Assembly: GCF_000612845.1 (NCBI RefSeq)
Contig: NZ_CCAT010000047.1
Location: 1-57,881 of the forward strand
Direction of reading: 5' to 3'
Length of the DNA stretch: 57,881 bases
From: Clostridium ihumii AP5
GTDB taxonomy: Bacteria > Bacillota > Clostridia > Clostridiales > Clostridiaceae
Part shown: one piece after another, positions 39,039 to 48,000 of the stretch
Position numbering within the stretch: position 1 is the first letter of the stretch
How the letters are laid out: each line of letters opens with the position of its first letter
Notes under the pieces: model-generated
Seen by the model: the letters and a program-made list of their open reading frames with translations, nothing else
The model's database searches: none
What the model was told of the DNA's origin: nothing
Made by a program: the position numbers and the translations under genes

Positions 39039-39303
39039 GAATTAATATTAGTACATAGATAATAGAAAAATACAAATAATATAAAAGTATAAAGGAAGTG
39101 TTAGAAATTTGGAAAAGTTATTATATTGTACAGCATATATTTCGATTATATTAAAATTATGTTAATAAATAAAAGAAAATGTAAAAGAGTAGTGCAAAAA
39201 ATGTCGAAACAAGATATATTATATAAGCAAGCTTTTTTTTTAGTGTAATTAAAATTTATTTATTTAAGTATTAAATAAATGTTAAAAATAATAGAGGTGA
39301 AAT
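39039..39303. promoter_or_regulatory. Upstream region of the sugar-phosphate-type ABC operon, with a Spo0A box
   Basis: This AT-rich stretch contains TGTCGAA at 39202-39208, a perfect match to the Spo0A-binding core (0A box), about 95 bp before the ATPase gene. An A/T-rich TATATTATATAAG segment follows at 39214-39226 and may hold the -10. No other structure was seen. Confidence 0.45.
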
Positions 39304-40374
39304 ATGATACAGATTGAAAAACTAAGAAAAGTTTATGGTAATGGTTATGAAGCTTTAAAAAGCATCAATCTTGAAATTAATGAGGGAGAACTTGTTTGTT
39401 TATTAGGACCAAGTGGTTGCGGAAAGACAACAATATTAAATCTTTTAGCAGGACTATTAGATCCAACCAGTGGAGATATCAAATTTGATAATGAATCAGT
39501 TATTGATAAACATCCAAAAGACAGAAATATCGGACTAGTATTTCAAAACTATGCATTGTATCCACATATGACAGTTTTAGAAAATGTAATGTTCCCTCTA
39601 ACAGTTGGAAAGAAAAAAATATCTAAGCATGAAGCTAAAAAGATATCCGAAAAATTCATGAAAATTACAAGTATTGAAGGACTAGCTGATAAAAAACCAG
39701 GAGAAATGTCTGGTGGTCAACAACAAAGGGTCGCTATTACAAGAGCGTTAGTACAAAGTCCAAAAGTTCTTTTGTTAGATGAACCATTAAGTAACCTTGA
39801 TGCAAGACTTAGACTTAAGATAAGAGAAGAAATCAGAAGACTTGTTAAAGAAATAGGTATTACTACTATATTTGTTACTCATGATCAAGAAGAAGCATTA
39901 TCTATAAGTGATAGAATTGTACTTATGAATGAAGGTGTCGTTCAACAATTTGATGTTCCGCAAAATTTATATTTAGAGCCAACAAACCTTTTTGTTGCAA
40001 AATTTATGGGAAACCCTATAATTAATATTTTTGAAATGGAAAAAGAAGGAGAAATGTTAAAGTCTAAAGATTTTTCAATAGATGTTAATTTATTGAAAAA
40101 AGATAGATTTAAGGGTGAACTAAATGAAAAAAAATATTATGTAGGAATTAGACCAGAATATTTGGAAATAAGTGAAAATCCATTATTTAAAGTAAATGTT
40201 GAATCAGTGGAATTAATAGGTAAAGATTGTATTATTAACTTTAATGTTAGTGATATAAATGCTAAATCAATTACAGATATAACTAGTAGAATTAATGAAG
40301 GTGATGAAATTGGACTAGATATTACATACGACAGTATTTATATTTTCAATGAGAATGGAGTTAGAGTGTACTAA
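39304..40374 (+). CDS. ABC transporter ATP-binding protein (UgpC/MalK family)
   Basis: The 356-residue ATPase has Walker A GPSGCGKTT (about 36), FQNYALYPHMTV Q-loop, signature MSGGQQQRVAITRAL, Walker B VLLLDEPLSNLD and H-loop FVTHDQEEAL. A C-terminal OB-type regulatory domain (about 240-356) follows. It powers a CUT1-type importer with the two permeases downstream. The stop overlaps the permease start (TAATG). Putting the ATPase first and the binding protein last is unusual but seen in UgpBAEC-like and phosphonate-type operons. Confidence 0.9.
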   Translation: MIQIEKLRKVYGNGYEALKSINLEINEGELVCLLGPSGCGKTTILNLLAGLLDPTSGDIKFDNESVIDKHPKDRNIGLVFQNYALYPHMTVLENVMFPLTVGKKKISKHEAKKISEKFMKITSIEGLADKKPGEMSGGQQQRVAITRALVQSPKVLLLDEPLSNLDARLRLKIREEIRRLVKEIGITTIFVTHDQEEALSISDRIVLMNEGVVQQFDVPQNLYLEPTNLFVAKFMGNPIINIFEMEKEGEMLKSKDFSIDVNLLKKDRFKGELNEKKYYVGIRPEYLEISENPLFKVNVESVELIGKDCIINFNVSDINAKSITDITSRINEGDEIGLDITYDSIYIFNENGVRVY

Positions 40375-41255
40375 TGAAAAAATTTAAATATAGAGCTGAA
40401 AATTCACCACAAGCATGGTTATTTCTTTTACCTACATTAATTATAATAGGAATATTTAGTGTATTACCTCTAATGAAAACTTTCATAATGGCATTCCAAA
40501 AAGGAACATTAAATAATCTTGAGTTTAATGGATTTAAAAATTTTCAAATAGTTTTAAGTGATCCTAAGTTTCATACAGCATTATTTAATACTTCAACTTA
40601 TGCATTTATAGTTGTTCCAGTATGCCTTATTATTGCAATGTTCATAGCAATAACTATACATGAAAAAATAAAGAATAAAAGTCTTTCAGAAACCATATTC
40701 TTTATACCATATTTAACAAGTATAATTGCAGTTGGTATTGTATTTAGATTTTTATTAAATGGAGATTATGGATTTGTAAATTATATATTGGGAATATTCA
40801 ATTTAGGTCCAATTAATTTTTTAGATGACCCTAATATGAGTATGACAACATTAATTATATTTGGTATATGGTCAGGATTAGCATTTAATATAATTATTTT
40901 ACTTTCAGGACTTAGAAATGTTGAGCCGAATTATTATAAAGTAGCAGATATGTTTGGCGCTACAAAAAAAGAGCAATTCTTTAGAATAACTTTACCACAA
41001 ATGATACCAATAATTACATTTTTATTAATGATTAATTTTATCAATGCATTTAAAGTATATGCTCAAGTATTTGCAATATTTAATGGAAAAGCTGGAATTG
41101 CAGATAGTGCTACTACGGCAGTGTTTTATATATTTAATAAATTCTATGTTGAAAATAGATATGGCCAAGGTATGGCAGCTGCAGTTATCTTGTTTATATT
41201 AATTTTAATTTTTACATTAATCCAAAATTATGTATTGAAAAGAATATCTAAGTAG
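40374..41255 (+). CDS. ABC transporter permease (UgpA/MalF-like)
   Basis: The 293-residue permease has an N-terminal helix (WLFLLPTLIIIGIFSVLPL), a further five predicted membrane spans, and the coupling loop with ADMFGATKKEQFFRITLPQ near 190. It imports the ligand delivered by the binding lipoprotein at 43379. It overlaps the ATPase stop by one base and is followed after 8 bp by the second permease. Confidence 0.9.
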   Translation: MKKFKYRAENSPQAWLFLLPTLIIIGIFSVLPLMKTFIMAFQKGTLNNLEFNGFKNFQIVLSDPKFHTALFNTSTYAFIVVPVCLIIAMFIAITIHEKIKNKSLSETIFFIPYLTSIIAVGIVFRFLLNGDYGFVNYILGIFNLGPINFLDDPNMSMTTLIIFGIWSGLAFNIIILLSGLRNVEPNYYKVADMFGATKKEQFFRITLPQMIPIITFLLMINFINAFKVYAQVFAIFNGKAGIADSATTAVFYIFNKFYVENRYGQGMAAAVILFILILIFTLIQNYVLKRISK

Positions 41256-41263
41256 GTGAAAAA

Positions 41264-42082
41264 ATGAAAAAAATTAACACAATTTTATCTAAAGCATTTA
41301 TTGTTATTATGGCGATTATTACATTATTTCCTTTTGTATATATGATTTTAGCGAGTTTAATGACTTTTCAAGAGGCAACTAGCATACCTCCCACATTATT
41401 TCCTAAAAAACTTCAATGGGAAAACTTTTCATTAGCTATGCAGCAAGCGCCCTTTGTTAGATATTTCTTCAACACAATTTTAGTTGCGGGATTATCAACA
41501 ATAGGTGTTGTAATAACATCAGTATTATCAGCGTTTGCTTTAGTACAGTTAGAGTTTAAATTTAAAAATATTTTGGTACTAGTTATGGCTGCATTATTAA
41601 TGGTACCTTATGAAGTAACAGTATTTACAAACTATCAAACTATTGCAAAGCTTGGATTATTAGATACATACACTGCATTAATAGTTCCATCACTTGCAAG
41701 TATATTCTACATATTTTATTTAAAAGAATATCTTACAAGTATACCTACATCATATTATAAGGCAGCAAAAGTTAATGGTTGTGGTGATTTGGAATTTATT
41801 AGAAGAATATTAATTCCTTTAGCAAAACCATCATTATTCACTATGGGAATATTAAGTTTTATTAATGGATGGAATTCATTTTTATGGCCAATACTTGTGA
41901 CTAATAGTAAGGAAATGAGATTGCTTAGTAATGGACTAAGTTCATTTGCGACTGAAAGTGGTACAAATGTACAACTACAAATGGCAGCATCAACAATTGC
42001 TATAGTTCCAATTTTAATTTTATATTTAGTATTTAGAAAACAAATTATTAGAGGAGTTGTTAAGAGTGGAGTTAAAGGATAA
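41264..42082 (+). CDS. ABC transporter permease (UgpE/MalG-like)
   Basis: The 272-residue permease begins with a membrane helix (about 9-31). It has the family's YPFVYMILASL-like start (FPFVYMILASLM) and a coupling loop (AAKVNGCGDLEFIRRILIPLAKP) near 165. Six membrane spans are expected. It partners with the preceding permease. The next gene starts inside its 3' end, so expression is coupled. Confidence 0.9.
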   Translation: MKKINTILSKAFIVIMAIITLFPFVYMILASLMTFQEATSIPPTLFPKKLQWENFSLAMQQAPFVRYFFNTILVAGLSTIGVVITSVLSAFALVQLEFKFKNILVLVMAALLMVPYEVTVFTNYQTIAKLGLLDTYTALIVPSLASIFYIFYLKEYLTSIPTSYYKAAKVNGCGDLEFIRRILIPLAKPSLFTMGILSFINGWNSFLWPILVTNSKEMRLLSNGLSSFATESGTNVQLQMAASTIAIVPILILYLVFRKQIIRGVVKSGVKG

Positions 42083-43361
42083 AAAAACAAAAATTACATT
42101 CCACAATGGTATTTTAACTATTGGAGGAACAATTATAGAAATTACATACGAAGATAGTCATATATTCTTTGATTTTGGAAGTGAGTATAATCCAAAGGCA
42201 CCTGTACAACCAACAAATTTACAAGAACTATTGGATGAAAAATTAGTTCCATATTTAAATAATATATATGATCCTAATATTCCATTAAAAGGATACGAAT
42301 CCATGGAAGATGATTGGAAAAATACTGCTGTATTTTTATCACATGTTCATTTAGATCATTCAAAGATAGTAAACTACTTAAATCCTTCTATACCATTATA
42401 TACACTAGAAGGTACAAAATCATTATTAAATACTTTAAATATAAATGATGATTTTCTTTTCCCACTTTATGAGAAGAAAGAGAAAAACACAAGAGATATC
42501 ACTGGATTAAAAGAAAATGAAATTGTAAATGTTGGAAAAATAAAAGTAAAGGCAATGCCTGTAGATCATGATGCATATGGTGCCTGTGGATTATTAATAA
42601 CAACTCCAGATTTAGTAATATCTTATACTGGCGATATTAGACTTCACGGATATAGAAAAAATGACACATTAAATTTCTGTAAGGAAAGTGAAAATTGTGA
42701 CGTTCTGTTAATAGAAGGTGTTAGTGTATCTTTTCAAGAATTTGATGAAGAATTAAGTAGTGAAGAAATATACAATGAGCCAGATTTAATAGATAAAATA
42801 AATAAAATTTTGCAAGATAATCCTAATAAGCAAATAACGTTTAATTACTATATTTCTAACATAGAAAGAATTTTAAATATAATAAAAACAAATTCAAGAA
42901 AAGTTGTGTTAGATGCATATTATGCTTATGTTCTAAAAGAAGCCACAGGATATGAAGCTTATTATTATGAACTAAATGAAAATAAATATGGACTAAATGA
43001 GCAATATAAAATTGATTTTGAGGATTTATTAAACGATGAAGGTGATTTTTTCTGGCAATTAGACAATTCTGCCATTAAGTATATAGATAAATTAAAGAAA
43101 GGCGGAATATACATTCATTCAAATGCAGTTCCATTAGGGGAGTTCGATCCAGCATACGAACCATTTGTGAATAAATTTGGAGAATGTAATATTGAGTTTG
43201 TAAAAGTTTCATGTAGCGGTCACGCACATCCTAATGATTTAATTAAAATAATAGATTTAATTAAACCTAAGTTGTTAGTGCCTATACATTCTTACCGTCC
43301 TGAAAAACTATATAATAAATCAGGTGATGTTTTGTTACCAGAAAAAAAACAAACTATATAA
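42066..43361 (+). CDS. Metallo-beta-lactamase fold hydrolase, beta-CASP / RNase J-like
   Basis: The start is probably GTG 42066 (GAGGAG 9 nt upstream); TTG 42057 is the alternative. Both overlap the permease gene. The product of about 431 residues has the dinuclear metal motif SHVHLDH near 92-98, further ligands in PVDHDAYG and YTGDIRLHG, and a C-terminal SCSGHAHPNDLIKII...LVPIHS segment like that of RNase J and other beta-CASP nucleases. There is no signal peptide. The enzyme sits within an importer operon that also encodes a 5'-nucleotidase-family phosphoesterase, so a role in processing an imported nucleotide, oligonucleotide or phosphodiester is plausible. A nuclease role is inferred, not shown. 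Confidence 0.75.
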   Translation: MELKDKKTKITFHNGILTIGGTIIEITYEDSHIFFDFGSEYNPKAPVQPTNLQELLDEKLVPYLNNIYDPNIPLKGYESMEDDWKNTAVFLSHVHLDHSKIVNYLNPSIPLYTLEGTKSLLNTLNINDDFLFPLYEKKEKNTRDITGLKENEIVNVGKIKVKAMPVDHDAYGACGLLITTPDLVISYTGDIRLHGYRKNDTLNFCKESENCDVLLIEGVSVSFQEFDEELSSEEIYNEPDLIDKINKILQDNPNKQITFNYYISNIERILNIIKTNSRKVVLDAYYAYVLKEATGYEAYYYELNENKYGLNEQYKIDFEDLLNDEGDFFWQLDNSAIKYIDKLKKGGIYIHSNAVPLGEFDPAYEPFVNKFGECNIEFVKVSCSGHAHPNDLIKIIDLIKPKLLVPIHSYRPEKLYNKSGDVLLPEKKQTI

Positions 43362-43378
43362 ATTGGAGGAGTAAACAA

Positions 43379-44647
43379 ATGAAATTAAAGAAAATAACAG
43401 CGCTTGCACTAGCAGCACTAACAACTGCTACTGTTATGTCAGGATGTTCTTCTAAAGATGGGGATGCATCAAATAAAGAAATAGTAACTGAAATAACTGA
43501 GCCAGTAGAAATAACATTTTGGCATGCAATGAATGGAGATTTAGAAAAATCTTTACAAAGTTTATCAGATGAATTTACAAAACAAAATCCAAACATTAAG
43601 GTGACTTTACAAAACCAATCAAGTTATCAAGATTTACAACAAAAAATAACTGCTACAGTTGCAAGTCCAAAAGACTTACCAACAATTACTCAAGCATATC
43701 CTGATTGGATGTTTAATCCTATAAAAGAAAATTTAGTTACGGATTTAACTGCATACATAGAAAATGAAACATTAAAATTTGATAATTATGAAGATATATT
43801 ACCAAGTTTTAGAGAGGCTGCTAAAATAGATGGTAAAATATATGGAATGCCTTTCAATAAATCAACAGAAGTTTTATGGTATAATAAAACATTATTTAAT
43901 GAATTAAATTTACAAGTGCCTACAACTTATGAAGAGCTTGTAAATGTATCTAAAACAATAAAAGAAAAAAAAGGTATAGTTGGTGCTGGATTTGACGCAT
44001 TAAATACATATTACACTACTTTTGTAAAAACAGAAGGAGAAAGCTTTGATTCAAACCTTGATGTAACAAGTGATGCTTCAGTTAAAGCTGTTAACTACTA
44101 CTTAGATGGTGTAAAAGAAGGTTATTTTAGAATTGCTGGAACAGATAAATATTTATCAGGACCATTTGCAAATGAAACTATAGGCATGTATGTTGGATCA
44201 AATGCTGGTGAAAACTTTATTAAACAAGGTGTTGGTGATAAATTTGAAATAGGTGTTGCACCTTACCCAACAAGCACAGCATTACAACAAGGTACTGATT
44301 TATATGTATTCTCTAATGGCACACCAGAGCAAAAAACTGCTGCATATGAATTCTTAAAATTCTTAACTACTAAAGAAAACCAAATAAAATGGGCTGAAGA
44401 AACTGGATATATACCAGTAAGAAAAAGTGCAATTGAGTCAGAGGAATACAAGAATTCTGGAAGATTAATAGCTCCAATATTATCTAAAGCAACAGAAAAC
44501 TTATATACAAATCCTATATTAAGTGGTGCTGATGCAGCATATAGAGAAGCTGGTACAGTTATGGAAAGTATATTATCTGATACTAAAATAGATGTAACTA
44601 AAAGATTAGAAGAATTTAAAACTACTTTAAGTTCTATTTGGGAATAA
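43379..44647 (+). CDS. ABC transporter substrate-binding lipoprotein (UgpB-like, family 1)
   Basis: The 422-residue extracellular solute-binding protein has a lipoprotein signal peptide ending at the Cys of VMSGCSS (about residue 23). The mature part begins EPVEITFWHAMNGD, typical of UgpB/MalE-type proteins, and includes MPFNKSTEVLWYNK and ENQIKWAEETGYIPVRKSA. GGAGG precedes ATG. It is the ligand receptor for the two permeases and ATPase upstream. The ligand cannot be told from sequence; glycerol-3-phosphate, glycerophosphodiesters or a sugar are family options. Confidence 0.9.
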   Translation: MKLKKITALALAALTTATVMSGCSSKDGDASNKEIVTEITEPVEITFWHAMNGDLEKSLQSLSDEFTKQNPNIKVTLQNQSSYQDLQQKITATVASPKDLPTITQAYPDWMFNPIKENLVTDLTAYIENETLKFDNYEDILPSFREAAKIDGKIYGMPFNKSTEVLWYNKTLFNELNLQVPTTYEELVNVSKTIKEKKGIVGAGFDALNTYYTTFVKTEGESFDSNLDVTSDASVKAVNYYLDGVKEGYFRIAGTDKYLSGPFANETIGMYVGSNAGENFIKQGVGDKFEIGVAPYPTSTALQQGTDLYVFSNGTPEQKTAAYEFLKFLTTKENQIKWAEETGYIPVRKSAIESEEYKNSGRLIAPILSKATENLYTNPILSGADAAYREAGTVMESILSDTKIDVTKRLEEFKTTLSSIWE

Positions 44648-44701
44648 TATAAATTAAAATGAAAAAATTTGCTTTACAAATTTTAGATTTATATATTTAA
44701 T

Positions 44702-44736
44702 AAAGGGGGGTGTCTTTAAAAAGATAGCCCCTTTTA
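44702..44736 (+). terminator. Attenuator-like hairpin between binding protein and phosphoesterase genes
   Basis: AAAGGGG pairs with CCCCTTT, with further inner pairing TCTTT/AAGATA, and is followed by TTTTAT. The phosphoesterase start is only 16 nt later, so it likely reduces but does not abolish downstream expression. Confidence 0.6.
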
Positions 44737-44751
44737 TGATGGAGGATAGAT

Positions 44752-46266
44752 ATGAAAATTGTTATATATCAAACTAGTGATTTACATGGATATGTATATC
44801 CAACAAATTATGTGACTGAAAAACCATTAGGAATTTTGAAAATTGGCAGTTACATACTAAATGATGAAAAAAACTATGATGCAGCATTAAAAATTGATTG
44901 TGGAGATTTAGTTCAAGGTTCAGCACTTACTCATTACTTGTCTAAAAAGGATATTAAGGAAAATCCAATTATAAAATGTTTAGAAATGATAGGTTATAAT
45001 TCATATGTATTAGGAAATCATGAGTTCAATTATGGGTTAGAGTATCTTAAAACTGCATATGAAAAAGTTTCAAATAAAGTATTAAGTGCAAATATTGAGG
45101 GGTTACCATTTAATGGAAAACCATATGAAATATTTAATTTCAATGGATTTAAAATTGGATGTATTGGTCTTACAACATCATTCATACCAAATTGGGAACA
45201 AGAAAAAAATATTAAAGATATTAAATTTTTAAATCCTGTTGAAGCATATAGAAAATATGAAAATGAACTAAAAGAAAAAGCTGATATGATTATAGTATGT
45301 TATCATGGAGGATTTGAAAAGAGTTTAGATGAGAACATGACACCTACAGAAAAGTTAACAAAAGAAAATCAAGGAAGTGAACTTTTAGAAACTTTTGATT
45401 CAATTGATATTGTTTTAAGTGGTCATCAACATAGATCATTTATTACAAAAATAAATAATGTAATTTGTACTCAACCTATGCATAATGGAGAGACATTTAC
45501 AAAAATAGTATTAGATACAGAATCAAAAGAAATTAATTATGAATTAATTAGTGTATCTAATTTACAAGAAAAAATAAATAGTGATTTAGAAAGTATATTT
45601 ACAGATTTAGAAGCTGAACTACAAAAATACTTAGATAGGGAAATAGGAAATTTTGATAAGGATATGATACTTGATGATATTTTTGAAGCAAGATTAAAAG
45701 GACATCCATTCATTAATTTTTTACATCAAGTTCAATTAGAGGTGTCAAAGGCAGATTTTTCAGTTTTATCCTTATTTGATAGTGCTATTGGGTTTAAGAA
45801 AAATGTATCAATAAGAGATGTATTAATAAATTATCCATATCCAAACACAATAAAAGTCCTTAAAATAACAGGAGAAAAATTAAAAGAAGCAATTGAAAAG
45901 AGTGCTACTTACTTTGTCATTGAAAATGGAAAAGTAGAAATAAACGAAGAATTTTTAGTTCCTAAAATACAAAATTATAACTATGATACCTTTGGAGGAT
46001 TAACATATGAGGTTGATTTGACTAGGAATTTTGGGAATCGAGTAGTTTCAATGAAAAAAGATGGTAATGATATTAATTTACAAGATTATTATACAGTTGT
46101 TTTAAATAATTATCGTGCTAGTAATACAGCCATATATCCATGTTATGAAAATGCAGAATGTGTAAAAGAAATAAACATGGATGTTAGTGAGCTAATAATA
46201 GAATATTTACAAAAAAATCATAGTGTAAAACTAATTGAAAATAGTAACTATATTTTTAAATATTAA
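44752..46266 (+). CDS. Metallophosphatase, 5'-nucleotidase / 2',3'-cyclic phosphodiesterase family
   Basis: The 504-residue protein has the UshA/YfkN-type layout. An N-terminal calcineurin-like domain has metal motifs DLHG (10-13), DCGDLVQG (about 49), GNHEFNYG (about 87), CYHGG and SGHQHRS (about 223). A C-terminal 5'-nucleotidase domain follows (about 300-504; FGGLTYEVD, NNYRAS). Unlike most relatives it lacks a signal peptide, so it should act in the cytoplasm, as YunD does. Its place after an importer and a beta-CASP hydrolase suggests dephosphorylation of what the importer brings in. The substrate is not known. Confidence 0.82.
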   Translation: MKIVIYQTSDLHGYVYPTNYVTEKPLGILKIGSYILNDEKNYDAALKIDCGDLVQGSALTHYLSKKDIKENPIIKCLEMIGYNSYVLGNHEFNYGLEYLKTAYEKVSNKVLSANIEGLPFNGKPYEIFNFNGFKIGCIGLTTSFIPNWEQEKNIKDIKFLNPVEAYRKYENELKEKADMIIVCYHGGFEKSLDENMTPTEKLTKENQGSELLETFDSIDIVLSGHQHRSFITKINNVICTQPMHNGETFTKIVLDTESKEINYELISVSNLQEKINSDLESIFTDLEAELQKYLDREIGNFDKDMILDDIFEARLKGHPFINFLHQVQLEVSKADFSVLSLFDSAIGFKKNVSIRDVLINYPYPNTIKVLKITGEKLKEAIEKSATYFVIENGKVEINEEFLVPKIQNYNYDTFGGLTYEVDLTRNFGNRVVSMKKDGNDINLQDYYTVVLNNYRASNTAIYPCYENAECVKEINMDVSELIIEYLQKNHSVKLIENSNYIFKY

Positions 46267-46301
46267 AAGTAAACAAATTTTATAAATATATATTTTTATT
46301 G

Positions 46302-46328
46302 ACCACGAAAAATTTTCGTGGTATTTTT
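46302..46328 (+). terminator. Terminator of the importer operon
   Basis: ACCACGAAA pairs with TTTCGTGGT over a 3-nt loop, then a T-rich stretch. Confidence 0.88.
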
Positions 46329-46639
46329 ATATATGAATTTGCAATTTTTGTAGAAAAATACAATTTATATATCAAAAAGATAAAGAAAAAATACAAAATA
46401 TTAATAAAATTAAAATTATTTTAAAAAAACACAAAAAAATAAATAGTTTTATTTTTAAATTATATAATAAATTTATTTGATTTTAGAACTTTTCTTATTT
46501 ATAATTTATATCGCATAGAATTTACAAAAAATATTAATAATACAAATAAAATTAATTACAGTATTTAAATGTATAAACGAAAGTTAAAAATAGTAAACTT
46601 ACGAATGAGTAGTTATCTTAGTAGAAGAGGGGGAGTTTT
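46329..46639. other. AT-rich intergenic region before the PucR-type gene
   Basis: Over 300 bp of very AT-rich noncoding DNA without recognised structure or ORF. GAGGGGG at 46627-46633 is the ribosome binding site for ATG 46640. Confidence 0.4.
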
Positions 46640-47785
46640 ATGGCTATAACAGTTAAAGAAGCATTGGAACTAGATATACTAAAAGGATTTGAAGTAATAG
46701 CAGGAAAGAATGGTTTAATTAAAGATATAACCAATGTAGCTATTTGGGATTATGAAAGAGGAGAATTATTAAAGGAAAACTTTAGAGCAGGAGATTTTGC
46801 ATTAAGTACATTAGTAGCAATAAAAGATGATATAAATGAACTATATGAAAGTGTAAAAAGAATGATTGATATTGGAATTACTTGTTTAGGAATAAAAAAC
46901 ATATACTTTGACTATATTCCCGAAAATGTAATAAATCTTGCTAATAAAAATAATTTTCCAATAATGCTATTTAGTGATACTTTCACAGAAGATGTAATAG
47001 TTCAAGTAAATAGAGCCATAACAAAAAAGAAAAAATGTGAAAATTTAGCATTTCAAGTAGATAAAATATTGTATGATAATTTAAATGGAGAGGCTATAAA
47101 AAGAATTGCTTATAATATAAATCCTAACTTTAAAGATGTAAATATTGTTGCATATTGCAAAAGAAAAAGTAGCACTTTGGATGGTATAGGTGAGTTTTCA
47201 CATGATGATATGCAAGACAATCATAGTAAAGTTATTCCATATAAGGATGGGTACTTAGTTATCAATACTTTTGAAAGCATAGATTATAATGATATTGAAA
47301 ATATCATTCAGAGAAGATTAGAATGGTTAGGTTTTTCACATAAAGAATACATAATAGGTGTTAGCAATATTTATAATAAGCTCAAAAATTTAGATAAATC
47401 TATACAAGAAAGTTTATATGCATTTAAACATTCTAAGACATATAAGAAAGAAATATCTTTCTTTAAGAAAATAGGACTTAATAGAGTTTTCATACCTATT
47501 TTAGATAATCCATGGGTTAAAAAATATTACAATGAAGTAATAGAGCCATTAATAAAATATGATAAGAGTAATGATTCAGAATTGTTAAAGACAGCTATAA
47601 AGTACATAGAAAATAATGGAGATATAAAAACCACAGCAGAAGAATTATTTCAACATGGTAATACAGTAAGATATAGAATTGATAAAATAAATAAAATAAT
47701 TAGTGCTCATTGTAAAGATGAACATTTTTATGAAGAATTAGCTGTAGGTGTTAGAATATATACACTTCTTAGTAATCCATTGTAA
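46640..47785 (+). CDS. PucR-family transcriptional regulator
   Basis: The 381-residue regulator has an N-terminal PucR sensor domain (about 1-125; TVKEALELDILKGFEVIAGK, NFPIMLFSD) and a GGDEF-like middle. A C-terminal helix-turn-helix of the CdaR/PucR type follows (about 315-375; TAEELFQHGNTVRYRIDKI). Members regulate purine catabolism, sugar diacid or amino-acid pathways. Here it stands between the importer/phosphoesterase operon and the ornithine decarboxylase gene, either of which could be its target. The terminator that ends it begins within its last four codons. Confidence 0.85.
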   Translation: MAITVKEALELDILKGFEVIAGKNGLIKDITNVAIWDYERGELLKENFRAGDFALSTLVAIKDDINELYESVKRMIDIGITCLGIKNIYFDYIPENVINLANKNNFPIMLFSDTFTEDVIVQVNRAITKKKKCENLAFQVDKILYDNLNGEAIKRIAYNINPNFKDVNIVAYCKRKSSTLDGIGEFSHDDMQDNHSKVIPYKDGYLVINTFESIDYNDIENIIQRRLEWLGFSHKEYIIGVSNIYNKLKNLDKSIQESLYAFKHSKTYKKEISFFKKIGLNRVFIPILDNPWVKKYYNEVIEPLIKYDKSNDSELLKTAIKYIENNGDIKTTAEELFQHGNTVRYRIDKINKIISAHCKDEHFYEELAVGVRIYTLLSNPL

Positions 47786-47832
47786 ATTTTACAAGTGATC
47801 TATTGTAAATTTTACAATGGATTACGTTTTTA
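47772..47832 (+). terminator. Long terminator overlapping the pucR-type stop codon
   Basis: The left arm (from GTAATCCATTGTAAA, 47772) includes the last codons and stop of the regulator. The right arm ends at GGATTAC (47825), giving a stem of over 20 bp with a small central mismatch, followed by GTTTTTAATTTT. Confidence 0.82.
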
Positions 47833-47887
47833 ATTTTAAAATATTACAAAACAATATTTATTAATAGTGGTGTATCATATTTCTTGT

Positions 47888-47943
47888 GGCAAAACTAGGA
47901 ATTATAAATTAATTATTTTTAAATATAGGAAATTAGATTTGCC
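47888..47943 (+). promoter_or_regulatory. Possible structured leader of the ornithine decarboxylase gene
   Basis: GGCAAAACTA (47888-47897) can pair with TAGATTTGCC (47934-47943) with one mismatch, enclosing 36 nt of AT-rich sequence, about 60 bp before the start codon. No known riboswitch class was recognised. Confidence 0.25.
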
Positions 47944-48000
47944 TATAAGTTTATATAAAGTGTAATAAGATTTATTAAATAAAAGTTATGGAGGAAAGAT

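Noticed and set aside
39110-39166. Possible 18-codon ORF (TTG start) before the importer operon
   Set aside because: A weak start, no family resemblance and no conserved feature; likely chance.
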